This document shows positions 18,020-25,899 of a stretch of DNA of 64,000 bases, piece by piece. This DNA comes from Planobacterium oryzisoli (GTDB lineage Bacteria; Bacteroidota; Bacteroidia; Flavobacteriales; Weeksellaceae), in contig NZ_JADKYY010000006.1 of the NCBI RefSeq assembly GCF_015354315.1, positions 99,071 through 163,070 on the forward strand, in the 5' to 3' direction. Both the position numbers and the translations under genes were made by a program. A model generated the notes under the pieces. It was not told the origin of the DNA and did not search any database. It saw only the letters and a program-made list of their open reading frames with translations. The first letter of the stretch is position 1. Each line of letters starts with the position of its first letter.

Positions 18020-19444
18020 TCATTTACGTTCTTTGGCGGGAGACTTCTTTCTGTTTATAAAATAGTAAATGGGAAGCCCCAGCAAAATTAGAAGAAAGCC
18101 TGGCCAGGTGTAGCCCGGCTTATATACAATTAGCAGTACACAAAATAACGTACCAAGTACCAAATATAAGATAGGAGTAAATGGGTACATCCAAGCCCGG
18201 TAAGGGCGCTCTCTTTGTGGCTGGGAGATACGCATATAAAGAACACCTGCCACGGTGAGCATGTAAAATAGTACAATCACAAAAGAAATCATATCCAAGA
18301 GATCCCCATACTGCCCCGAAAGGGCCAGAGCACTTGCCCACCCCCCTTGCATCCAAAGAGATTTTTCAGGCACATCAAATCGGTTGTTCTCTAGCGCGCT
18401 CTTAAAGAAAAGACCGTCGTGGGCCATACTTTGGTATACCCTGGCCCCGGAAAGTACTAACCCGTTAATGCAGCCAAAGGTGGATACCATCACCAGAACG
18501 GCCATGATATACGTTCCCACCGTACCAAAGAGAACTTGTGATACAGCTACTGCAGGTCGGTTCTTATCTGCGAAGGCAAGGGCATCACGCCCTAATGCGT
18601 TTAAATACACTAGGTTAACCAGAAGGTACAGTAGCATTACCACCGTGGTACCTATCACCATGCTTCTAACTACCGTTTTCTCCGGCGATTTAATTTCTCC
18701 GCTCATAAAGGTAACATTCTCCCATGCAACAGAACTAAACACCGATCCTACCATCGCTGCAGCAATACCACCCATTAGGGCCATACCACTGATAGGAAGC
18801 CACGAGTCGGAAGTAAGGTCATTGCCGAGCTCTGTCCCCAGATTCTGGAATCCGTTCCATCCCAATCGCGCGTAGTCACTCCAGTGACTGTCTTTCACTA
18901 GAAGGAAACCAAACACAATAATTCCCAAAAGGGCTACAACTTTGGAGGCTGTAAATACGTTCTGTAATAACTTACCATTTTTTACCCCACGTGTATTGAT
19001 GTACGTGAGAAAAAGCACAACGACAATAGCCAAAATCTGTACCCAGGTAATACGGAAGGAGCCCCTTACAAAAAGAGGCTCGGAATCATTAAGTACAGGA
19101 AATAGATACGCTGTGAATTTGCCGAAGGCCATGGCGACAGCAGCAATTGTTCCTGTTTGAATAACACTGAAAAGTCCCCATCCATAAAGAAACCCTGTTT
19201 TACGTCCAAAAATTTCCGAAAGATAAGTATACTGCCCTCCTGCCTTAGGAAACATAGAGGATAGTTCCCCATAGGAAATGGCACCTGCTACGGTAAGAAC
19301 TCCAGTAATAATCCACACCGCAATAACCCAGTATCCGGACCCTAGATTCCGCATCATATCGGAACTAACAATAAAGATTCCGCTTCCTATCATCGATCCC
19401 ATCACAAGCATGGTAGCGTCCCACAAATTCAGTTTTTTCTTCAT
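18020..19444 (-). CDS. APC-family amino acid permease
   Basis: A 474-residue transporter with about 12-14 hydrophobic helices. It has the APC signature near the N terminus, GSMIGSGIFIV (16-26), and GGQYTYLSEIFGRKTGFLYGW near 69-89, as in LAT/YkfD-type permeases. It probably imports or exchanges amino acids across the inner membrane; the substrate is not predictable. It is the first gene of the run DUF2007-menB-menA-MBL hydrolase. The sequence TATATTTA at 19461-19468 on the minus strand is one base off the -7 consensus and may be its promoter. Confidence 0.9.
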   Translation of the reverse strand: MKKKLNLWDATMLVMGSMIGSGIFIVSSDMMRNLGSGYWVIAVWIITGVLTVAGAISYGELSSMFPKAGGQYTYLSEIFGRKTGFLYGWGLFSVIQTGTIAAVAMAFGKFTAYLFPVLNDSEPLFVRGSFRITWVQILAIVVVLFLTYINTRGVKNGKLLQNVFTASKVVALLGIIVFGFLLVKDSHWSDYARLGWNGFQNLGTELGNDLTSDSWLPISGMALMGGIAAAMVGSVFSSVAWENVTFMSGEIKSPEKTVVRSMVIGTTVVMLLYLLVNLVYLNALGRDALAFADKNRPAVAVSQVLFGTVGTYIMAVLVMVSTFGCINGLVLSGARVYQSMAHDGLFFKSALENNRFDVPEKSLWMQGGWASALALSGQYGDLLDMISFVIVLFYMLTVAGVLYMRISQPQRERPYRAWMYPFTPILYLVLGTLFCVLLIVYKPGYTWPGFLLILLGLPIYYFINRKKSPAKERK

Positions 19445-19502
19445 AATGTAGAATAAGAAGTAAATATAAGAGAAATTAGAACTGCCAATACACAGAAAAA
19501 TG

Positions 19503-19510
19503 TAAATTTG
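19503..19510 (+). promoter_or_regulatory. TAnnTTTG promoter -7 element of the DUF4920 gene
   Basis: TAAATTTG lies 19 bases before ATG 19530, in the divergent space with the permease gene. Confidence 0.65.
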
Positions 19511-19529
19511 GATCTGAAATAGATTTACA

Positions 19530-20024
19530 ATGAAAAAAATAGCATTTCTAGTCTTGCTTTTGACCTTTTCGATTTTCTCCGCACAGCAGACCGCTAAACC
19601 TTCTCCCCCTGAAGGAAAAGCTTTAGTAGGAGAACTCTACGGTGCGGGCGTGACTTCATCCAATGAGGTTCTTACGGTAGAAGCTCTGCAGACAACCTTG
19701 AAGTCCAAAGACAAAGTGGAGAATGTCACTGTTAGAGGTAAAGTAACTGAAGTGTGTCCGAAAAAAGGATGTTGGGTGAGCATTGAAACGGAAAATAACG
19801 AAAGATTTTGCGTAAAAATGAAGGACTATGCCTTCTTTGTACCCACTGCATTAGAGGGAAAAACAGTATTACTGGAAGGAGTAGCTGAAAACAAAATGCT
19901 TTCTGTAGAAGAAGCGCGCCATTATGCAGAAGATGCCAAACGCTCGGAAGCAGAGATTGATGCGATAACCTCTCCTCAGCGCGAAATTCGCTTTATGGCT
20001 GCAGGAATCAAAGTAGTAGAATAA
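19530..20024 (+). CDS. DUF4920 family secreted protein
   Basis: A 164-residue protein with a signal peptide cleaved near IFSAQQ (17-19). The mature part has an OB-fold-like core, VTVRGKVTEVCPKKGCWVSIE, then FCVKMKDYAFFVPTALEGKTVLLEG. The two cysteines in CPKKGC and one in RFC are typical of DUF4920, a Bacteroidota periplasmic family with no assigned function; metal or redox roles are possible given the cysteines. It stands alone with its own promoter and terminator. Confidence 0.85.
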   Translation: MKKIAFLVLLLTFSIFSAQQTAKPSPPEGKALVGELYGAGVTSSNEVLTVEALQTTLKSKDKVENVTVRGKVTEVCPKKGCWVSIETENNERFCVKMKDYAFFVPTALEGKTVLLEGVAENKMLSVEEARHYAEDAKRSEAEIDAITSPQREIRFMAAGIKVVE

Positions 20025-20045
20025 GTGCCGCACCTAAGAAATGAC

Positions 20046-20080
20046 AAGCTGGGATTCTTTGTTCCCAGCTTTTCTTTTTT
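20046..20080 (+). terminator. Terminator of the DUF4920 gene, shared with the convergent M14 gene
   Basis: AAGCTGGGA (20046-20054) pairs with TCCCAGCTT (20063-20071) and a T-rich run follows. It fills the 54-base convergent gap. Confidence 0.85.
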
Positions 20081-21182
20081 ATAGAATCTGAAAATTAACC
20101 GGGGCGTCAAGTTTGGGATACAGACTTTGGGACACAAACCGTTTGTCCGTGCAGTCTAGCTCTTCCCAGCCTTTTTTCTTCCCACAATCTCCTACTTCCA
20201 CCACTATAGGAATAAATTCTATGTCCAGGGAGTCAGGTTTCTTTTCCTCTCGATACTGCACGGCAATATCCAAAACGCATGGAAAATCGGTATTGAGTTT
20301 CACATTCCTGTATATGATATCGTAATGACTCTCCCTGTTTTCGGGTAGTGCAAAATATTGTTCATAACCTAATGTATCACCCTGGTACTTCCCAATTGCC
20401 ACCAGACAATAATATAAAGCTATAGTGTAGTATTTTCGAGTTTGCTGTCGTTGGTAATCCTTTTCATAGTGGCCACCTTCAAACAAAATGGTAGGCAGTC
20501 CTAAGCGCATAAAATTATCGCCCGTTGAGGTGGGATAATACTCGTCGCTATAACGGGCAATATTCTCAGGAATTAACTCTCGGAGATGATGCGCCGTATC
20601 AGAAATAATTTTCATCGCTCTTTTTCGTACGGGAGTAATGCTTCGTGAGCTATCTTGGGATGGCGCCAAGAAAGATAGCGTTGCAGGATGCATCCCGTCT
20701 GTGGAGAATATGGTTCGCTGCTCGTGCAGGTTCAATCCGAAATCATATGTCCCACCTAAGGCTAATTCTACCAAAAGAGGAAGTTCCTTACTGGAACGTT
20801 TTATAAAATCTCTATTCAAATCAATCTCCACGGCATTTCTGCGGGTCCAAAGCGCAGATCCGTCGGGATTAAGCATTACTATAAAATCCAAAGTGATTTC
20901 AGCAAACAAATTATCGTAAAGAGGCGAGTCCTTTAGACTGTAGAGCATATCAAGTAAAGCGTGTGTGGCATTACTCTCATTCCCGTGCATCTGGGACCAC
21001 GCTAAGACCTTTTTGTTACCTCTTCCAACACGCAACATATATATCGGAACACCTAGAGTAGAAGTACCAATCTGCTTCACATAATCGCTGAGATTTTCGC
21101 AGAGGAATTTTTCAAGGGAACTGGGCGCTATATAACGGTATGGAAAATTAGGCTCTTGTTGGTAAATATTTTCAAATCGCAT
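20079..21182 (-). CDS. M14-family zinc carboxypeptidase-like protein
   Basis: A 367-residue M14 domain without a signal peptide. Zinc ligands appear as H-x2-E in QMHGNESN and a later histidine in NLHEQR. NPDGSALWTRRNAVEIDLNRDF is the substrate-binding region, and EGGHYEKD contains the probable general-base glutamate. The family removes C-terminal or side-chain amino acids from peptides. Lack of a leader suggests a cytoplasmic role, for example in peptide or murein turnover. ATG 21182 is chosen, because the in-frame TTG at 21209 is part of the promoter element. Confidence 0.85.
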   Translation of the reverse strand: MRFENIYQQEPNFPYRYIAPSSLEKFLCENLSDYVKQIGTSTLGVPIYMLRVGRGNKKVLAWSQMHGNESNATHALLDMLYSLKDSPLYDNLFAEITLDFIVMLNPDGSALWTRRNAVEIDLNRDFIKRSSKELPLLVELALGGTYDFGLNLHEQRTIFSTDGMHPATLSFLAPSQDSSRSITPVRKRAMKIISDTAHHLRELIPENIARYSDEYYPTSTGDNFMRLGLPTILFEGGHYEKDYQRQQTRKYYTIALYYCLVAIGKYQGDTLGYEQYFALPENRESHYDIIYRNVKLNTDFPCVLDIAVQYREEKKPDSLDIEFIPIVVEVGDCGKKKGWEELDCTDKRFVSQSLYPKLDAPVNFQIL

Positions 21183-21206
21183 GGGATAAACACGTGTTAC
21201 AAAAGC

Positions 21207-21214
21207 CAAAAATA
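21207..21214 (-). promoter_or_regulatory. TAnnTTTG promoter -7 element of the M14 gene
   Basis: TATTTTTG on the minus strand, 24 bases before ATG 21182. Its last three bases supply the spurious in-frame TTG. Confidence 0.7.
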
Positions 21215-21457
21215 AGCTTAATTGATCATGTACCGAAATTTACAAATGAAAACAGCCTTAAACAATAGTAAATGACAGAGTGTCTGTGGAAAATTTTGTG
21301 GATTGCCAATAATTTAACGTGATAAAAATAAATATCACTAAATGAGTTATTTATAACTTTCAATTAAAGCATTTTAATAATACTACTTTAAGTTGAATTA
21401 AAGAGTTAAAAAATGAATTACCAGTTACTAAATTAAACATTAGCTTCTTAATTTGCA
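21215..21457. other. AT-rich intergenic stretch, no gene seen
   Basis: This is part of a 354-base gap between the divergent M14 and TerC genes. It is strongly AT-rich, without an open frame above about 20 codons that looks real, and without a clear hairpin or RNA motif. The right end of the gap holds two TACAnnTGTA palindromes and the TerC promoter, listed separately. The length is unusual for this dense window and may hold further regulatory sites. Confidence 0.5.
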
Positions 21458-21486
21458 TACAATTGTAAAACATGTATACATTTGTA
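21458..21486. promoter_or_regulatory. Two TACAnnTGTA palindromes upstream of the TerC gene (putative operator)
   Basis: TACAATTGTA (21458-21467) and TACATTTGTA (21477-21486) are 19 bases apart, start to start, about two helical turns. The same palindrome recurs at 22715-22724 and 22749-22758 in front of the adjacent XRE regulator gene. They lie 28-56 bases upstream of the TerC -7 element. Binding by the XRE protein is inferred from the shared sites and gene adjacency. Confidence 0.6.
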
Positions 21487-21513
21487 AAAAATATCAAAAA
21501 TGCCCATTTTTGT

Positions 21514-21521
21514 TATATTTG
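21514..21521 (+). promoter_or_regulatory. TAnnTTTG promoter -7 element of the TerC gene
   Basis: TATATTTG lies 16 bases before ATG 21537. It falls inside a longer frame open from TTG/ATG-like codons at 21453, which excludes the longer start. Confidence 0.7.
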
Positions 21522-21536
21522 CGCATAATTTATACT

Positions 21537-22628
21537 ATGAGTAATGAACTTCTGTTTCTTGGAGGATTTTTAGTGTTCATCACTATAATTCTCGCCATTG
21601 ACTTGAATATGGGTAAAAAGTCAGGTGGCATTGTAACTATGAAAAAAGCGGGAATAATGAGCTTTTTTGTGGTGGCACTATCCATGTGCTTCTATTTTGT
21701 CCTTATAACCTACGGCCACCTACTCCACGGCATTGACTCGATGGAAAAACTACAGGAGGTTATTACCAAGCACAAGCACCCTGTGCGCATTGTCCCGGAT
21801 AACCTTGACTTATCCCTTCAGCTCTATAATCAGAATCTAGGACTGGAATACTTAACCGGGTATATTGTGGAATATGCACTTTCGGTAGATAATATCTTTG
21901 TAATGATACTTATTTTCGGTGCTTTTGGAGTGGCAGAGAAGAACTACCACCGTGTACTGTTCTGGGGAATTCTGGGCGCAATAGTCATGCGCTTCATTTT
22001 TATTTTTGTAGGTGCTGCCCTAATCGCCAAATTTGGGTGGATTATGTACGTTTTTGGGGCCTTTCTAGTGATTACAGGTATTAAGATGTTTCTCGATAAA
22101 GACAAGGAAGAGAAAATCGACACGCAAAACCATCCGGTAGTGCGCTTTGCCAACAAGTATTTTAAAGTGCACAACCACTTTGTAGGAGACAAATTCTGGG
22201 TGACTATCGACGGTGTTAAGAAAATGACCCCACTGTTTTTGGTTTTGTTAATCATAGAAGCTACGGATTTGATATTCGCGGTAGACAGTATCCCCGCGAT
22301 CTTTTCAGTCACGCACGATCCCTATGTGGTGTTTTTTTCCAACATATTTGCTATCATTGGACTTAGAAGTATGTTCTTTTTGCTGGCGGGAATCATTGAT
22401 AAATTTCGTTTTCTTAAGGTTGGACTCGCGCTGCTCCTGACCTTCATCGGAGTTAAAATGCTTTTACACGGACAGCTTAAAGAAATAGGTTTTGAAACCT
22501 CCCATTCCCTTCTTATCATAGTATCTATCTTAGGAGTAAGTATTCTGGCATCTCTGATATTTCCTGAAAAGAAAAAGGATAGGACGTTAAAATATGATCC
22601 TAAACACGATGATCAGTTTAGACACTAA
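21537..22628 (+). CDS. TerC/Alx-family integral membrane protein (probable metal exporter)
   Basis: A 363-residue inner-membrane protein with about eight to nine hydrophobic helices. The acidic intramembrane motifs of the TerC family are clear: EYALSVDNIFVMILIF at about 109-124 and IEATDLIFAVDSIPAIF near 240. Relatives (Alx, YceF, MeeF/MeeY) export manganese or other divalent metals, or support metalation of exported proteins. ATG 21537 is preferred; the 28 extra codons of the longer frame cover the operator sites and promoter. Two TACAnnTGTA sites upstream suggest control by the XRE protein encoded next. A hairpin terminator follows. Confidence 0.92.
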   Translation: MSNELLFLGGFLVFITIILAIDLNMGKKSGGIVTMKKAGIMSFFVVALSMCFYFVLITYGHLLHGIDSMEKLQEVITKHKHPVRIVPDNLDLSLQLYNQNLGLEYLTGYIVEYALSVDNIFVMILIFGAFGVAEKNYHRVLFWGILGAIVMRFIFIFVGAALIAKFGWIMYVFGAFLVITGIKMFLDKDKEEKIDTQNHPVVRFANKYFKVHNHFVGDKFWVTIDGVKKMTPLFLVLLIIEATDLIFAVDSIPAIFSVTHDPYVVFFSNIFAIIGLRSMFFLLAGIIDKFRFLKVGLALLLTFIGVKMLLHGQLKEIGFETSHSLLIIVSILGVSILASLIFPEKKKDRTLKYDPKHDDQFRH

Positions 22629-22657
22629 AGTAAACAATTTAACTTTTAAATTATTGT

Positions 22658-22683
22658 AAGCCAGCGTATTTCGCTGGCTTTTA
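22658..22683 (+). terminator. Terminator of the TerC gene
   Basis: AAGCCAGCG (22658-22666) pairs perfectly with CGCTGGCTT (22672-22680), followed by a short T run. Confidence 0.8.
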
Positions 22684-22770
22684 CTTTTGTAAATAACAGT
22701 TGTTTAGTTTAGTTTACAGTTGTATTTTGTGAATTGGAAGGGGAATGTTACATTTGTAAATACAATTTAC
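22682..22770. promoter_or_regulatory. Operator cluster upstream of the XRE regulator gene
   Basis: Sites seen: TACTTTTGTA (22682, degenerate), AACAGTTGTT (22695), TACAGTTGTA (22715), TACATTTGTA (22749) and a half-site TACAATTTAC (22761). The full sites share TACAnnTGTA with those before the TerC gene. The site at 22749 coincides with the promoter -7 element, so protein bound there would block transcription. Confidence 0.6.
22726..22756 (+). promoter_or_regulatory. Promoter of the XRE regulator gene, overlapping an operator
   Basis: TTTG (22726-22729), a 19-base spacer and TACATTTG (22749-22756) match the -33/-7 consensus exactly. The -7 element lies within the palindrome TACATTTGTA. Confidence 0.75.
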
Positions 22771-22776
22771 ATGTTT

Positions 22777-23331
22777 ATGAGTCTCAACACGCGCATTTCC
22801 CAGCTTATAGAATACACGCAACTTTCACTTTCCGAATTTGCCGATAAAGTTGACGTACAGCGTTCCTCCATTTCTCATATTACTTCGGGACGCAATAAAC
22901 CCTCCTTAGATTTTTTAATCAAAGTAAAGGACACCTACCCCTTGCTTCGATGGGAATGGCTTATAGAAGGCGAAGGTCCCATGCTCGAGCAGGAAAGTTC
23001 TACTCCTACAAATCAAATTCCTACACCAACCTCCCCTGCCGACTTATTTGCTTTAATCAACGATGAGAACTTTGGCCGGACGGAAAGTGAGGATACTTTA
23101 CAGGCAGTTACCTCCAGAATGAATTTTGAAACGCCACCAGAATCCACTGAGCTGCCACAGGATAGGGCTCAAGAAGCTACAGAGCATTCTCAGCGATTAG
23201 AGACCAATGCATCTGCAAACACATTAGTTTCCCCAAATTCTAAACCGCTGAAGAGAATCATCCTATTTTTTCAGGACGGCTCATTTGAAAGTTACGAGCA
23301 ACAAAATATCCCCCACATAAGTGGAGGATAG
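22777..23331 (+). CDS. XRE-family helix-turn-helix regulator
   Basis: A 184-residue protein. The N-terminal lambda-repressor-like HTH spans about residues 2-60, with LSEFADKVDVQRSSISHITSG as the helix-turn-helix and NKPSLDFLIKVKD after it. A low-complexity, Ser/Thr/Glu/Pro-rich linker (about 70-160) follows, then a short hydrophobic C-terminal strand RIILFFQDGSFESYE. No enzyme domain is seen. Starts are possible at ATG 22771 or ATG 22777; the longer frame from TTG 22720 covers the promoter and is rejected. Palindromes in its own promoter and in that of the upstream TerC gene suggest an autorepressor that also controls TerC. The family call is firm and the targets are inferred. Confidence 0.85.
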   Translation: MSLNTRISQLIEYTQLSLSEFADKVDVQRSSISHITSGRNKPSLDFLIKVKDTYPLLRWEWLIEGEGPMLEQESSTPTNQIPTPTSPADLFALINDENFGRTESEDTLQAVTSRMNFETPPESTELPQDRAQEATEHSQRLETNASANTLVSPNSKPLKRIILFFQDGSFESYEQQNIPHISGG

Positions 23332-23358
23332 TCTATAGTAATGTAGCAGCTAGACGCT

Positions 23359-24018
23359 CTATGATTCAAACTGCATTTCAGGAATGGTTCCTTCGATTAG
23401 AAGCGGCGCCTCAGTCAGCTCCACTATTTTTTCCACACTGACCCCTGGGGCGCGTTCCAGTAGCTTAAGCCCGTTCGGTGTAACTTCCATCACTGCCAGA
23501 TTAGAGACTATCTTTCTCACGCACTGTACACCTGTTAAAGGTAGAGTACATTCACGTAGAACCTTGCTTTCCCCCTCCTTATTGGTATGCATCATGGCAA
23601 CAATGATATTTTCGGCCGAGGCCACCAAATCCATCGCTCCCCCCATTCCCTTTACCATCTTTCCCGGAATTTTCCAGTTAGCTATATCTCCCTTCTCCGA
23701 TACTTCCATAGCACCCAGTATGGTCAAATCCACTTTTTGACTACGGATCATTCCAAAGCTAAAAGCAGAATCAAAAAACGAAGCACCCGGTAGCGTAGTT
23801 ATAGTCTGTTTACCTGCATTGATTATATCTGCATCTTCCTCACCTTCAAAGGGGAAAGGCCCCATACCAAGCACCCCATTCTCGCTTTGAAACTCTACAT
23901 TTAGGTTTTCCGGAACGTAGTTGGCAACGAGCGTAGGTATACCAATACCTAGATTAACATAATACCCGTCTTTGACCTCCTTGGCAATGCGCTGGGCTAT
24001 TTGTTCTTTATTTAACAT
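23359..24018 (-). CDS. scoB: 3-oxoacid CoA-transferase subunit B
   Basis: A 219-residue beta subunit of succinyl-CoA:3-ketoacid CoA-transferase. The catalytic glutamate lies in QSENGVLGMGP (around 44-54). NLGIGIPTLVANYVP is the typical N-terminal loop and GAMDLVASAENIIVAM the later CoA-binding region. With subunit A it transfers CoA from succinyl-CoA to acetoacetate for ketone-body or amino-acid breakdown. It is 6 bases downstream of scoA in an operon, and converges on the XRE gene with a 27-base gap. Confidence 0.94.
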   Translation of the reverse strand: MLNKEQIAQRIAKEVKDGYYVNLGIGIPTLVANYVPENLNVEFQSENGVLGMGPFPFEGEEDADIINAGKQTITTLPGASFFDSAFSFGMIRSQKVDLTILGAMEVSEKGDIANWKIPGKMVKGMGGAMDLVASAENIIVAMMHTNKEGESKVLRECTLPLTGVQCVRKIVSNLAVMEVTPNGLKLLERAPGVSVEKIVELTEAPLLIEGTIPEMQFES

Positions 24019-24024
24019 CCGTAT

Positions 24025-24723
24025 TTATTTTTTTCTCGTTGTGCGTTGTTCTATTCTTTTTTCGTACACCTCTCCTTGGAAAATGCGCTGTACCATAATT
24101 CCAGGAATGTGGATGGCATTGGGATCCAGTTCACCCACTGGCACCAAGTGTTCTACCTCTGCGATAGTGATCTTTGCAGCACCTGCCATAGGATGATTGA
24201 AATTTCTTGCAGATCCTCTAAAAATAAGATTTCCGGCATAATCACCTTTCCAGGCTTTTACAATTGCAAAATCTGCTTGGAAAGCATGTTCTAATATATG
24301 CATCTTACCATTGAACTCACGTTGTTCTTTACCCTGGGCAACTTCCGTTCCGTATCCAGCCGGAGTATAGAAGGCTGGAATCCCTGCCTGGGCTGCCCTG
24401 CATTTTTCTGCAAGAGTTCCTTGTGGGGTAAGTTCCACCTCGAGCTCACCGGAGAGCATTTGCCTCTCAAATTCTGCATTCTCACCCACATAAGAGGATA
24501 TCATTTTCTTGATTTGCCTACCCTTAAGTAGTAACCCCAAGCCAAAATCATCTACACCTGCATTGTTGGAAATGCAAGTCAAATCAGTGACCTGGCTCTG
24601 GGACAGCGCTTTTATACAATTTTCAGGAATTCCACACAACCCAAAACCTCCCAGCATCAAGGTCATACCACTTTCAATTCCCGCAATTGCGGCCTGGGAA
24701 TCCGCTACTCTTTTATCAATCAT
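24025..24723 (-). CDS. scoA: 3-oxoacid CoA-transferase subunit A
   Basis: A 232-residue alpha subunit. The glycine-rich opening [16 protein letters not shown] (near 25-40) and the [15 protein letters not shown] and [15 protein letters not shown] segments are typical of CoA-transferase family I. It pairs with ScoB directly downstream. No strong promoter element is visible in the 95 bases before it; the region before the ATG is AT-rich. Confidence 0.94.
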   Translation of the reverse strand: MIDKRVADSQAAIAGIESGMTLMLGGFGLCGIPENCIKALSQSQVTDLTCISNNAGVDDFGLGLLLKGRQIKKMISSYVGENAEFERQMLSGELEVELTPQGTLAEKCRAAQAGIPAFYTPAGYGTEVAQGKEQREFNGKMHILEHAFQADFAIVKAWKGDYAGNLIFRGSARNFNHPMAGAAKITIAEVEHLVPVGELDPNAIHIPGIMVQRIFQGEVYEKRIEQRTTRKK

Positions 24724-24818
24724 TTTAAGCTTAGTTTGAATTTACTGCATTAAAAGCAGGTTTCTAAAATACATACAAATTACCATTCCGTGCAAACTGG
24801 CTTTTCCTAGACTGTACT

Positions 24819-25718
24819 TTAACGCAAAGGCAGGGAACGAGCTGGCAGGGGCACATATTCATCCCCCTCACCTACTACTTTGGGAAATACCTCGTGGTTC
24901 TGATAGTACCAGTCTTCTCTTGCTTTAGCAATACGTGCCTTATCCGCACTTACAAAGTTCCAGTCGATATAGTGTTGTTCCTGTAAAGGTTCTCCACCAA
25001 ATAAATACAACGTCGTGCCACTTTGCATTTGAAAACTGCAAAGCTTCGCATCCTTAGCTATAATTAGCTGCTTACCACCCATAAGCTGCCCTTCAAGCGT
25101 GACCTGTCCTTCGAGGATATACATAGCCACCTCACCATAAAGCTCTTCTCCAATATCAATAAAAGCATCTTGGGGGGTAAAAATTTCGAGAAAGTAAAAT
25201 TTCGAATACGCTTTCACTGGGGAGATTTTATCCATAAGCGTACCGGCGATGAGCCTGTAGCGCACTGAATTTATATACCATAAGGGAATTTCCGTACTCT
25301 CCACATGTTGGAAAGTGGGACTCATTTGTTCTTTATCCAGAGGCAGGGCCACCCAGATCTGCAAGCCATGGAGAACTTTAGCCTTATCCCGTAAACGGTC
25401 TGGAGTCCGCTCGGAGTGCACTACCCCTTTTCCAGCACTCATCCAGTTCACCGCTCCAGGAGTGATTTCCATCTGATTACCAAGACTATCTCGGTGCATT
25501 AGAGCGCCTTCAAACAAAAAGGTGAGCGTGGAAAGACCAATATGTGGATGCGGTGCAATATCTAGATTTTCATCCGCCGAGAGATTTTTTGGTCCCATGT
25601 GGTCAATAAAAACAAACGGACCCACATTTTTCTTTTGCACAAATGGCAGCAATCTTCCAACCAGAAAATTGCCAATGTCGGCCGCTTTCTCCTCGATAAT
25701 TAGACTGATATTGGACAT
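24819..25718 (-). CDS. Pirin family protein
   Basis: A 299-residue bicupin of the pirin family. The metal-binding motif of the N-terminal cupin is visible as HPHIGLSTLTFLFEGALMHRD, and GAVNWMSAGKGVVHSE follows, both diagnostic. The second cupin (about 175-280) carries the C-terminal pirin region. Bacterial pirins such as YhhW show quercetinase activity in vitro, and others are redox or metabolic regulators; the role here is not known. It lies alone between scoA and the divergent rplS gene. Confidence 0.9.
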   Translation of the reverse strand: MSNISLIIEEKAADIGNFLVGRLLPFVQKKNVGPFVFIDHMGPKNLSADENLDIAPHPHIGLSTLTFLFEGALMHRDSLGNQMEITPGAVNWMSAGKGVVHSERTPDRLRDKAKVLHGLQIWVALPLDKEQMSPTFQHVESTEIPLWYINSVRYRLIAGTLMDKISPVKAYSKFYFLEIFTPQDAFIDIGEELYGEVAMYILEGQVTLEGQLMGGKQLIIAKDAKLCSFQMQSGTTLYLFGGEPLQEQHYIDWNFVSADKARIAKAREDWYYQNHEVFPKVVGEGDEYVPLPARSLPLR

Positions 25719-25797
25719 AGTATTCTCTATAGTAGTACCATTCTAAGGTACACATTTTCTTTTACTGTACTAATTGATCTATAAAACCAGTACTCTA

Positions 25798-25828
25798 TTT
25801 GTAAAACAAAATAATTATTGTATTTTTG
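25798..25828 (+). promoter_or_regulatory. Promoter of rplS
   Basis: TTTG at 25798-25801, a 19-base spacer and TATTTTTG at 25821-25828 match the Bacteroidota consensus exactly. Confidence 0.85.
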
Positions 25829-25834
25829 CAAACC

Positions 25835-25899
25835 GTTAACCAACCTCTGACGAAGGACGTGCACGTTGCTTAGCGTAAAAATCTATTTTTAAAAATACA
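25835..25899 (+). promoter_or_regulatory. rplS 5' leader with a palindrome (possible L19 leader)
   Basis: The leader is about 65 bases, longer than most here. It contains the perfect 10-base palindrome ACGTGCACGT (25857-25866) and an AT-rich inverted repeat just before the ATG. Autoregulatory leaders precede ribosomal protein genes in many bacteria; I could not match this one to a known motif, so the function is inferred. Confidence 0.35.

Noticed and set aside
22658..22780. A phage repressor/operator region, since XRE plus palindromes resemble a prophage switch
   Set aside because: No integrase, phage structural genes, att-like repeats or divergent second regulator are present; both neighbours are ordinary chromosomal genes.
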